A stretch of 64,000 nt of DNA, taken from the NCBI RefSeq assembly GCF_900104095.1, contig NZ_FNJO01000004.1, positions 248,001 through 312,000 on the forward strand, in the 5' to 3' direction. Under the pieces are notes generated by a model, which was not told the DNA's origin, made no database searches, and saw only the letters and a program-made list of their open reading frames with translations. A program made the position numbers and the translations under genes. The stretch is from Ralstonia sp. 25mfcol4.1. Its GTDB lineage: Bacteria; Pseudomonadota; Gammaproteobacteria; Burkholderiales; Burkholderiaceae. This document shows, in pieces, positions 8,730 through 15,790 of the stretch; position 1 is the first letter of the stretch; each line of letters begins with the position of its first letter.

Positions 8730-9578
8730 CTATTGCGGCAGCACTTCCACGGTCACCGCGTACGTGGCACGGCGCGCCTTGGCTTCCTTGATCGACGTCT
8801 TGTCGTCGCGGGTCTCGGCTTCCATCCAGTACATGCCCGGCGCCGGATACCTGACGCTGAACCTGCCGTCCGCGTCGGTCGTGGCCTCGATTTCGTTCAG
8901 GCGGTCGCGGTAGCGGATGCCGCCCGGCACCACCGACACCTTCTGGTTGGCGGCCGGCTTGCCATCGAGCAGCAGGCGGAAACTGGCCGTTTCACCGGCG
9001 ATCAGATCGTTCGGATGGGTGATCGGCGCCAGCTCCAGACCCTTGCCCGTGGTGGCCAGCACCTGCCTGGTGGGACGGCCGTTCGTGACATAGGTCTCGA
9101 TGCGGCCGGCGATTTCGTTCACCTGCAGGTCCTGCGCGCCGGCCGGCACGCTTTTCGCGAACGTATCGGCGGCACCGCGCCAGCGTTTGGTCTGGCCGTT
9201 TTCCTTCCAGCTGGCGAACACCCCCTGATTGACCACGGCCACGCGATAGGTGCCGGGCTGGGTCAGGTGCAGGTCGAACGTGCTGCGGTACTTGCCGGTC
9301 GATGCGTTTTCCGCCGACACGGCGGTCCTGCCATCGGGCGCGGTCACCGCCAGGTTGTCCAGCCGCATCGGCACGTGTTCGAAGTAGAACAGGTCGTTGG
9401 ACACCGCAGCGTCCACGGTCACCCAGGCGTCCTTCTCGGACAGCACGGTGGCCGATGGCAGCAGCCACTGGCGGTGTGCGTGGGCAGCCAGCGGCGCCAG
9501 CGCGGCCAGCGCCAGCACGGCGAGGCGGGTGGAAAATCGGCGGGAGAAACCGCTGGAAAGGCGGGCAGGCTTGGTCAT
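8730..9578 (-). CDS. DUF4198 domain-containing exported protein
   Basis: About 282 residues from the ATG at 9578, chosen because GGAG lies 8 nt upstream and a signal peptide (RLAVLALAALAPLAAHAHRQW) starts close by. A longer frame would begin at 9605 and overlap the previous gene. The mature protein starts with AHRQWLLP and contains PDGRTAVSAENA and DADGRFSVRYPAPGMYWMEAE. This is the beta-sandwich pattern of DUF4198, a periplasmic family often found near metal-uptake genes. The C-terminal half looks like a carboxypeptidase-regulatory-like fold. Its role in the flavin cluster is unknown. It may be a metal- or partner-binding accessory. Confidence 0.85.
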   Translation of the reverse strand: MTKPARLSSGFSRRFSTRLAVLALAALAPLAAHAHRQWLLPSATVLSEKDAWVTVDAAVSNDLFYFEHVPMRLDNLAVTAPDGRTAVSAENASTGKYRSTFDLHLTQPGTYRVAVVNQGVFASWKENGQTKRWRGAADTFAKSVPAGAQDLQVNEIAGRIETYVTNGRPTRQVLATTGKGLELAPITHPNDLIAGETASFRLLLDGKPAANQKVSVVPGGIRYRDRLNEIEATTDADGRFSVRYPAPGMYWMEAETRDDKTSIKEAKARRATYAVTVEVLPQ

Positions 9579-9601
9579 GGTCGGACTCCGTTCGGTTCGC
9601 A

Positions 9602-10129
9602 TCAAGGTTTGACTTCGACGGTCACGCCGCCGAGTTCATGTTCGCCTTTGGCGCTGGCGGTCTGGGCGGCCTTGGCCGGCCACGAGAACGGCACGCGCAC
9701 CAGTTCGCGGCCGCCCACTTCGCGCGCGGCTTCCACCACCAGCTGGTAGTCGCCGGCCGGCAGCTTGCCCAGCGGCGCCTTGCCATCCTTGAAGGTCAGC
9801 GCGTGCTCGCCCGGCGCACGCGTGGCGCCGGACACGCCGTCGGCAGGCATCTGCATGTCGCGGCCGGCCTTGCGCCACCACTGCCGCATGTCCTTGAGCC
9901 ACTTCGTGCCCTCGCCTTCCTTGTTTTTGGCGTCGTACCAGACCGCCAGCGTCTGCACCGGGCTCTGGTCGGCGCGCTCTATCCACATCGCCACATACGG
10001 ACGGTGGTATTCGGCCACGTTCAGGCGGGGAATCTCCACCTTGACGTTCAGGTCGGCGGCCATGGCGGGCGCCAGCGGCGCGGCGGCAAGGCCGGTCATG
10101 GTGACGGTCAGGAGTCGGCGCATTGTCAA
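9602..10129 (-). CDS. DUF2271 exported protein, probable FMN-carrying redox protein
   Basis: A 175-residue protein with a signal peptide ending near PAMAADL (residues 1-25). It contains DGVSGAT at residues 97-103 (nucleotides 9821-9841), which fits the D-x-x-[ST]-G-A-[ST] sequence that ApbE enzymes flavinylate. Thr103 would carry FMN. The rest is a beta-rich domain (YVAMWIERADQSPVQTLAVWYD; LPAGDYQLVVEAAREVGG). The apbE gene lies two genes downstream in the same cluster. It is therefore probably a periplasmic flavoprotein passing electrons between the PepSY-type membrane protein and an outer acceptor, for example a ferric chelate. The attachment motif is seen; the electron path is inferred. 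Confidence 0.85.
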   Translation of the reverse strand: MTMRRLLTVTMTGLAAAPLAPAMAADLNVKVEIPRLNVAEYHRPYVAMWIERADQSPVQTLAVWYDAKNKEGEGTKWLKDMRQWWRKAGRDMQMPADGVSGATRAPGEHALTFKDGKAPLGKLPAGDYQLVVEAAREVGGRELVRVPFSWPAKAAQTASAKGEHELGGVTVEVKP

Positions 10130-10165
10130 AACTACCTTTTTCGATGGAATGGGATGTGAAGCGGA

Positions 10166-10819
10166 TCAGTGGATGAACAGGATGGCCACCAGCAGCGGAA
10201 TCACCAGCCCCGCACCCACCAGCGGCCACGTGGCCACGCGGCCCGACGCGTGCAGCTTCAGCAGGAACAGGCCGGTCACGCTGAACACCACGCAGGCGAT
10301 GGCGAAAACATCGATGAACAGGATCCACGCCCGGCCCGTGTTGCGGCCCTTGTGCAAATCGTTCAGGTACGAGACCGCACCGCGCGAGGTGGATTCGAAC
10401 TGCACCTCGCCGGAATCGAGCGCCACGCTGACCCAGGCATCGCCGCCGGGACGCGGCAGGCCCACGTAGATTTCGTCGGCCGACCATTCGGCGTCGCGCC
10501 CGGCCGCGTCGACATCGAGCGTGCGGGCCAGCCAGTCAGCCAGCACCGGTGGCACGGGCCCCTTCTGGTTCTTCGTGTCGGCGCCGGGCGGCATGGCGCT
10601 GCGCAGCGCACTGACCACATCGCCCGGCGCCGCTTCGGTTCGCGTGACCACCTTGGGCCTGGCCTCGATCTGGCCGGCGTGGTTCAGCGTGAATCCGGTA
10701 ATGGCGAACATCAGCATCCCGATCAGGCAGATCGCGGAACTGATCCAGTGCCACTGGTGAAGATGCTTGAGCCAGAACGCGCGGCGCTGCTGGCCGGAAA
10801 CTGGCGCGGTGTCGGTCAT
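10166..10819 (-). CDS. PepSY-associated transmembrane protein
   Basis: 217 residues with three hydrophobic helices: around 24-45 (ISSAICLIGMLMFAITGF), around 165-187 (ILFIDVFAIACVVFSVTGLFLL) and at the C-terminus (VGAGLVIPLLVAILFIH). A periplasmic PepSY-like loop separates the first two. Histidines at the membrane edges (KHLHQWHW, LNHAG, LNDLHKGRNTG) could bind haem or metal, as in PepSY_TM reductases of siderophore loci. It is the first gene of the cluster. The Fur-box match at 10916-10930 lies about 100 bp upstream. Likely role: the transmembrane electron conduit linking the cytoplasmic diflavin reductase to the flavinylated DUF2271 protein. Confidence 0.85.
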   Translation of the reverse strand: MTDTAPVSGQQRRAFWLKHLHQWHWISSAICLIGMLMFAITGFTLNHAGQIEARPKVVTRTEAAPGDVVSALRSAMPPGADTKNQKGPVPPVLADWLARTLDVDAAGRDAEWSADEIYVGLPRPGGDAWVSVALDSGEVQFESTSRGAVSYLNDLHKGRNTGRAWILFIDVFAIACVVFSVTGLFLLKLHASGRVATWPLVGAGLVIPLLVAILFIH

Positions 10820-10915
10820 TCGGATGCTGGAGACGATGCGCGGGGTGCGCCGGACGGCGCGTCATCCGCTGCGGAAACTGGCGGTGACATCACAATGTCG
10901 CCGCGAGCCGAAGGA

Positions 10916-10930
10916 TGATAATTGTTCTCA
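10916..10930 (-). promoter_or_regulatory. Candidate Fur box upstream of the flavin/PepSY cluster
   Basis: TGATAATTGTTCTCA matches the 7-1-7 Fur consensus TGATAATnATTATCA at 12 of 14 defined positions. It lies 97 bp upstream of the PepSY-type gene start, in an otherwise GC-rich gap. It suggests iron-dependent repression of the minus-strand cluster. The plus-strand host-attachment gene starts 267 bp away and is a less likely target. Confidence 0.65.
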
Positions 10931-11196
10931 TTTGGTGGAGCAACCCGTGAGCCGTGGCGCGGTGGGGTGTTTTGATTACGGTTGATTACGCTGCTGCCGC
11001 CGATCAACGCCTTGCCCAGCGGGCCACCCCGCGTCGGCAAATCTTGCGTCGCTGCCGGTCGAACCTGCAATCCGTGGCGCCCTTGCCATGCATATCGGCG
11101 CCTGCGCCCCGAACCTGCCGGGCCAGCCGGGTGGCGTGGCGTTTGCAGGCCTTCTCTCCATGGGCCTGGTTCCCAGGCCGCAATCGGAGACGTCTC

Positions 11197-11751
11197 ATGA
11201 AAACAGTCTGGATCCTTGTTGCGGACGAGGGTGTCGCGAGGATAGTGGCCGCGCGCGGAGACAATGCGCACCTGGAAGAGGTCGAGAAGATCACGGACGC
11301 CGGCGCCCACGCGGACAATGCCGACCTGCGGCGCGACGCCTACGGCCGGCGGGCGCAGGCGTCCGTGCAGGGCGATGCCGGCCACCCCGGCGCACACGCC
11401 GGCCGCATGGCCACGGTGGTGTCATCGGCGGGCGAGGACGAGATTCACCAGGAAGCGCAGCTGTTTGCGCGCCGGGTAGCGAAGATGCTGGAAGACGCGC
11501 GCAACAAACAGCGATTCGACGAACTGGTGGTAATCGCGCCGCCCCGCTTTCTGGGGCTGCTGCGCAAGGCGTTGCCACAGTCGGTATGCGATGCAGTGAC
11601 GCGCGAACTGGGCAAGGACTATTGCCAGCTTCCCGACCAGGACCTGCAGCAGCGCATGGCCGACGACGGCATCATGCCGGCGCGCCGCGACCCGCGCATT
11701 GGCACGGGCCAGGGCGGGGGCAACGCCATCGGCAGCCTGCCGATGCGGTAG
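11197..11751 (+). CDS. Host attachment family protein
   Basis: 184 residues starting MKTVWILVADEGVARIV, with CGGAGA placed 6 nt before the ATG at 11197. The N-terminal segment and the FARRVAKMLEDAR...FDELVVIAPPRFLGLLRKAL region match the host attachment family (PF10116, named for Agrobacterium AtsA). The fold is related to ribosome-rescue eRF1-like/Rossmann proteins. Most members have no defined biochemical role. The low-complexity linker (RRDAYGRRAQASVQGDAGHPGAHAG) is usual for the family. It is transcribed divergently from the PepSY-type cluster, and no functional link is evident. Confidence 0.85.
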   Translation: MKTVWILVADEGVARIVAARGDNAHLEEVEKITDAGAHADNADLRRDAYGRRAQASVQGDAGHPGAHAGRMATVVSSAGEDEIHQEAQLFARRVAKMLEDARNKQRFDELVVIAPPRFLGLLRKALPQSVCDAVTRELGKDYCQLPDQDLQQRMADDGIMPARRDPRIGTGQGGGNAIGSLPMR

Positions 11752-11836
11752 GCGCCCGGCGACTGCGTGCCGACTCCCGGGGCACGCCCCGTGCCACGCG
11801 CCCCGGGCCATGGGCCGGCGTCCGGTCGGCAGGGCT

Positions 11837-12292
11837 TCAGGACTCCGCCGCCTGTGCCGCTTCGGGCCCGCGCCGGAAGCTGATGGCCAGGCGGTTGAAC
11901 GCGTTCATCAGGCCGATGGCCATGGTCAGGTCGGCCAGTTCCTTTTCGCTGAAGGTCGCAGCCGCAACCTCGAAATCAGCATCCGGCACATGGGTATCGG
12001 CCACACGCGTCACCGATTCGGCCCAGCGCAGGGCCGCCTTCTCGCGGTCGCTGAACAGCGCGCCCGCTTCGTGCCAGGCCGGCACCAGCGCCAGCTTCTG
12101 CGGCGAGACGCCCTTCCTGATCAGGTCGCGCGTGTGCATGTCCAGGCAGTAGGCGCAGTTGTTGATCTGGCTGACGCGCAGGTAGACCAGATCGACCAGC
12201 ACGTCTTCCAGCCCCGACTGCATGATGTAGCCATACACACCGCCAAAGGCCTTGACGCCGTTCGGTGCTGCCTTGGTGTAGTCCAGTCTCAT
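11837..12292 (-). CDS. Carboxymuconolactone decarboxylase/AhpD-like protein
   Basis: 151 residues of the AhpD-like helical fold. The redox motif is C46-A-Y-C49 followed by H53 (NNCAYCLDMHTRDL), the CxxC...H pattern of AhpD-type peroxidase partners and YnjA/CMD homologues. It begins 28 bp after the cupin gene on the same strand, so the two probably share a transcript. A divergent MocR-type regulator lies on the far side of the cupin gene. Likely function: thiol-dependent detoxification of peroxides or reactive organics. The substrate is unknown. Confidence 0.9.
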   Translation of the reverse strand: MRLDYTKAAPNGVKAFGGVYGYIMQSGLEDVLVDLVYLRVSQINNCAYCLDMHTRDLIRKGVSPQKLALVPAWHEAGALFSDREKAALRWAESVTRVADTHVPDADFEVAAATFSEKELADLTMAIGLMNAFNRLAISFRRGPEAAQAAES

Positions 12293-12320
12293 TTCAGGCT
12301 CCTTGTCCGTTTGTGCGGGG

Positions 12321-12752
12321 TCACTGCTCGTAGGTGGTCAGGTTCTTGTCGTCGGTGTCGACGACAAACACGGCCAGCAGCCTGGCAGGCTGGGTCGTGC
12401 TCGCGTTGCGGCTGACGGGGTGGCGCGAGCCGGGCTCCTCGTAGAACGATTCGCCGGCCTTGTAGACGCGCTCGGGCCCGTCGTTCACCTTGCTGGCGAT
12501 GCTGCCAGACACCACGTAAGCGTAGATGAACGCCGACCTGGCATGCACATGCGGCTTCGACGCCCCGCCGGGTGCATAGTCGACTTCCACGGCAACCACC
12601 GACTTGCCCGGGATATTGGGAATGGCGTGCGAAAAGTTCGGCTTGACGCTCTCGGCTGCGCCATGGTCCGTGGCGCCGTGGGCGATGGCGGCGCCACTGA
12701 GGGCCAGCCCCGCTGCGGCAAGGATCGATGCAAAGAGTTTTCCGGGCTGCAT
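12321..12752 (-). CDS. Exported cupin-domain protein
   Basis: 143 residues from the ATG at 12752, chosen because AGGAG sits 6 nt upstream and the residues that follow form a signal peptide (LFASILAAAGLALSGAAIAHG). The cupin barrel carries metal-binding histidines in VDYAPGGASKPHVHARSAF and PGSRHPVSRNAS. This small exported cupin type is common in Burkholderiales next to AhpD-like genes. The function is unknown. The pair is divergent from a MocR regulator 43 bp away. Confidence 0.85.
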   Translation of the reverse strand: MQPGKLFASILAAAGLALSGAAIAHGATDHGAAESVKPNFSHAIPNIPGKSVVAVEVDYAPGGASKPHVHARSAFIYAYVVSGSIASKVNDGPERVYKAGESFYEEPGSRHPVSRNASTTQPARLLAVFVVDTDDKNLTTYEQ

Positions 12753-12794
12753 GTTCATCTCCTGGTTGATGGATAGAATCATGGACGCTCAGTA

Positions 12795-14270
12795 GTGCAA
12801 TCAAAAGAACCAAAAACCGCAAATCCTGCTGTACCAGACCCGATGACGCCGCCGCCCCCCTTCCCGCTCGACCTGAAGCTCGACCGCCAGTCGCCGACAT
12901 CGCTGGCCGAGCAGATCCGGCTGGGCATCGCCAGTGCCATCGAAAGCCGGGTGCTGGTGCCGGGCGCCAGGCTGCCGTCCTGGGTGGATCTTGCGACACA
13001 GCTCGGCGTCGCGCGCGGCACGGTCAAGGCCGCCTACGAACGGCTGGTGGATGCGCAGTGGCTGGTGTCGTCACGCGCGGGCGGCACCCGCGTCGCCGAC
13101 CTGGCGCCGAACACGCCCAACGTGGCCGACCCCGGACGGACGGTCCAGACCGATCTGCAATCGGCGCTGTACCAGCACTTCCTGCCGGGCCCGGCGGTAT
13201 TCCAGATGGGCGTGCCGGCGTCGGACTGCTTTCCGGCCACGTTGTTTGCGCGCCTGCGGGCCCGCGCGGCGCGTGAAGAAATCGAGGCGCCTGCTTGCTA
13301 TCCCGATCCGCGCGGCGAACATGCGCTGCGACGCGAGATTGCCGCGCATCTGGCGCTGGCGCGCGGCATCGCCTGCCAGCCGTCGCAGATTTTCATCGCG
13401 GCCGGCTTCACCGGCGCGCTCGGCGTGGCCTTGCGCGTTATCCAGGCGCCGGGGCGACCGGCGTGGGTGGAAAACCCCGGATTCATGCTCAGCCGCAACG
13501 CACTGGCCATCGCCCAGTTCACGCCGGTGCCGGTGCCCGTGGACGAGGACGGCATGGACGTCGGCCATGGCGAACGCCACGCCCCCGATGCCGCGCTGGC
13601 GATGGTCACGCCGGGCCAGCAGGCGCCGCTGGGCCCTACCCTGTCACTGGCGCGCCGGATGCAACTGCTCGACTGGGCCAGCCGCGCCGATGCCTGGATC
13701 ATCGAGGACGACTACCTGGGCGAGCTGCAACTCAGGCGCCGCGCCGCGCCGGCCCTGGCATCGCTGGATCGTGCGGGCCGCGTGATCCATATCGGCTCGT
13801 TCAGCAAGACCATCAGTCCGACCCTGCGGCTTGGCTTTGCCGTGGTGCCGCCGGGTCTGGTGGGGCGGTTCGAGGAAGCCGTGGCCTGCCTGGGGTCTGC
13901 ACCGGGCCCCGCCGTGCAGATGGCCACCGCCGCCTTCATGCGCGACGGGCACTACCTGCGGCACCTGCGACGCATGAAGCGCATTTATGCGGCCCGGAGC
14001 CAGACCCTTCTCGACGCCCTGGCGGCGCGGCAGTTTCGCGCCTATCCGGCCGGCCTGGCCGTGGTCGTGCAGTTGCCCGATGGCGCGGACGACCGGCGCA
14101 TCGCCCGGGAGGCCTACGCCTATGGCATGGCCCCCGCACCGCTGTCGGGGTTCTATTGCTCGCCGGACACGCAGCGCGCCGGGCTGCTGCTCGGCGTGGC
14201 CACCGCAATCGAGCACCAGGTGCCCAATGCCTGCGATCGCCTGCAGCAGTTGATCGATAAATTCGCCTGA
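12795..14270 (+). CDS. MocR/PdxR-type transcriptional regulator (GntR HTH plus aminotransferase domain)
   Basis: 491 residues from a GTG at 12795. An ATG at 12843 (MTPPPPF) is an alternative start, and neither has a strong ribosome site. The N-terminal winged helix of the GntR type (TSLAEQIRLGIASAI...LPSWVDLATQLGVARGTVKAAYERL) is followed by a class-I aminotransferase-like domain. The PLP-binding lysine is K338 in GSFSKTISPTLRLGF. MocR proteins sense PLP or amino-compound adducts and regulate divergent genes. Here the divergent partners are the cupin and AhpD-like genes, which makes them the first candidates for control. Confidence 0.92.
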   Translation: MQSKEPKTANPAVPDPMTPPPPFPLDLKLDRQSPTSLAEQIRLGIASAIESRVLVPGARLPSWVDLATQLGVARGTVKAAYERLVDAQWLVSSRAGGTRVADLAPNTPNVADPGRTVQTDLQSALYQHFLPGPAVFQMGVPASDCFPATLFARLRARAAREEIEAPACYPDPRGEHALRREIAAHLALARGIACQPSQIFIAAGFTGALGVALRVIQAPGRPAWVENPGFMLSRNALAIAQFTPVPVPVDEDGMDVGHGERHAPDAALAMVTPGQQAPLGPTLSLARRMQLLDWASRADAWIIEDDYLGELQLRRRAAPALASLDRAGRVIHIGSFSKTISPTLRLGFAVVPPGLVGRFEEAVACLGSAPGPAVQMATAAFMRDGHYLRHLRRMKRIYAARSQTLLDALAARQFRAYPAGLAVVVQLPDGADDRRIAREAYAYGMAPAPLSGFYCSPDTQRAGLLLGVATAIEHQVPNACDRLQQLIDKFA

Positions 14271-14299
14271 CGACCGCCGGCAGCGCGACGGCGCCCGCC

Positions 14300-14836
14300 T
14301 CAGCGCAGCACGCGCCAGGTTGACTGCACCAGCCCCGACGGGAAGTGCCGGCTCGATTCGAGCGCCAGCCCCACATCGCGCGGCAGGGCGCCGAACAGCG
14401 GCCGGCCCGCCCCGATCAGCACCGGCACCGTGGTGACCACCATGTCGGCGATCAGTCCGTCGCGCAGGAACGACTGGATCAGCTGGCCGCCATCGACATA
14501 GACGCGGCGTACACCCTGCGCCGCCAGTTCGGCAAACGCCTGCGCGGGCGTGGCATCCGAAAACCGGACCTTGCCCTGCAGATGCGCGGGTACCGGCTGG
14601 CCCGCCAGTTGCCGGGACAGGACGAGCACGGGTCGGTCATAAAACCAGTCGCCCATCGTCAGCACTTTCTCGTAGCAGCCCCGCCCCATCACGATCATGT
14701 CCTTGTCGGCGATGAAGTCGGCGTAGCCATGGTCTTCGGCGGGATCGTCGCGCTCCAGGAGCCAGCCGATGTCGCCGTCGGGCCGGGCGATATAGCCATC
14801 CAGGCTGGTCGCAATGAAAACGTGTCCGGTAGTCAT
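14300..14836 (-). CDS. Dihydrofolate reductase-like protein (RibD C-terminal family)
   Basis: 178 residues of the DHFR/RibD_C fold, starting MTTGHVFIATSLDGYIARPDGDIGWL. The pattern xVFIATSLDGYIAR, MGRGCYEKVL, PVLVLSRQL and RRVYVDGGQLIQSFLRDGLI is that of the YyaP/YwjB family. These proteins bind NADPH and probably reduce pterin- or flavin-like substrates, but they are not the housekeeping DHFR. The upstream TTG at 14839 could extend it by one residue. ATG 14836 is preferred. Confidence 0.88.
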   Translation of the reverse strand: MTTGHVFIATSLDGYIARPDGDIGWLLERDDPAEDHGYADFIADKDMIVMGRGCYEKVLTMGDWFYDRPVLVLSRQLAGQPVPAHLQGKVRFSDATPAQAFAELAAQGVRRVYVDGGQLIQSFLRDGLIADMVVTTVPVLIGAGRPLFGALPRDVGLALESSRHFPSGLVQSTWRVLR

Positions 14837-14885
14837 CAAGATGTGGTTGCGTTGAAGTGGAGTCCGGGCCGCTGCCGAATGCCGG

Positions 14886-15482
14886 TCAGGCTTCGACGGG
14901 CGCTTCCAGCCCGCGCAGGCACAGGCTCATCAGGCCCAGCCGGCCCGGCACGCCCAGCTTGCGAAACACGCTGAGCACCAGCGTCTGGGTTCTGGCCGTG
15001 CCAAGGCCCAGCCGGCTCGCGATCTGGCTTTCGGAAGCGGCCGTCAGCAGCAGCACCAGCACGTCGCGCTCGACAGGCTCCAGCACGCCGAGCAGATCCG
15101 GCGCCAGCATGTGGTCGCAGGCCGGTTGCCGCAGCGCCGTGACATCGCGCGCAAAGCCCATGCGCAACTGGTGCGCATCGAGCCAGTTGGCCTGCCAGGC
15201 CAGGTAGATCGCCCGGCCATCGCGATGCTGATAGCGGTTTTCGAAACCCACCCGATCCCGCCCTGCCAGCACCTGCGCGGCTTCCTTCAGCGTGCGGTCC
15301 CGGTCGCCAGGCAGCACCAGTTCGATGATGGGTTGTCCGATGACATCGGACTGGGCAAAGCCCAGCGTGTCCGCGCACCGGCCATTGACGTAGCGCACGA
15401 TACCGCCCCGGTCCACCAGGAACACGGTGTCCTGCGCGTCATCCGCCAGGGTGAGGATCGCGCCTTCGGTCAATCGCTCCAT
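14886..15482 (-). CDS. PAS domain plus LuxR-type HTH regulator
   Basis: 198 residues. A PAS domain occupies about residues 10-115 (DTVFLVDRGGIVRYVNGRCADTLGF, ENRYQHRDGRAIYLAWQANWL). A C-terminal LuxR/GerE-like helix-turn-helix follows at about 130-185 (LEPVERDVLVLLLTAASESQIASRLGLG...LVLSVFRKLGV). It is probably a soluble sensor-regulator responding to a small ligand or redox state. It lies 49 bp upstream of the DHFR-like gene on the same strand and is divergent from the chemoreceptor. Confidence 0.85.
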   Translation of the reverse strand: MERLTEGAILTLADDAQDTVFLVDRGGIVRYVNGRCADTLGFAQSDVIGQPIIELVLPGDRDRTLKEAAQVLAGRDRVGFENRYQHRDGRAIYLAWQANWLDAHQLRMGFARDVTALRQPACDHMLAPDLLGVLEPVERDVLVLLLTAASESQIASRLGLGTARTQTLVLSVFRKLGVPGRLGLMSLCLRGLEAPVEA

Positions 15483-15790
15483 GCCGCTCTCTATCCGCGC
15501 CGTTCGCTGTCACTACGTTGTGCCGATCCGCAGTAGCGCCATCAGATTCGACGAATCTGGAGATACTGCCATAGCCAGACACCGCCCGGGTGGTCATCGG
15601 CCGCCCATTCCGTCGGCCATTCCGCCCCGCGGACCTCGCACGCCTCGGCAAGCGGCGCCCTCGCCACTATTCCCATATTGGTATCAATCCTCAGTCAAGT
15701 TTCCCCTCCGGCCGGCCGTTAGCGCCGCTCATAGAGAGGACGTCTCGAAAAGCGCCCCGACGATCAACGAAGCGAAATGGAGGAGATGGG
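15483..15790. other. 308-bp intergenic region between divergent regulator and chemoreceptor genes
   Basis: No coding gene is convincing here. The right half holds a sigma-28-like promoter candidate (listed separately) and a clear AGGAG ribosome site at 15781-15785 for the chemoreceptor. An in-frame extension of the chemoreceptor to 15590 is open, but it lacks a ribosome site and would place charged sequence before the first membrane helix. Confidence 0.6.
15695..15722 (+). promoter_or_regulatory. Candidate sigma-28 (FliA) promoter for the chemoreceptor
   Basis: TCAAGTTT, 12 nt, GCCGTTAG. This agrees with the FliA consensus TAAAGTTT / GCCGATAA at 7 of 8 and 6 of 8 positions. The spacer is one base longer than the usual 11. 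It ends 68 bp before the ATG, a sensible leader length for a motility-class gene. Confidence 0.4.
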
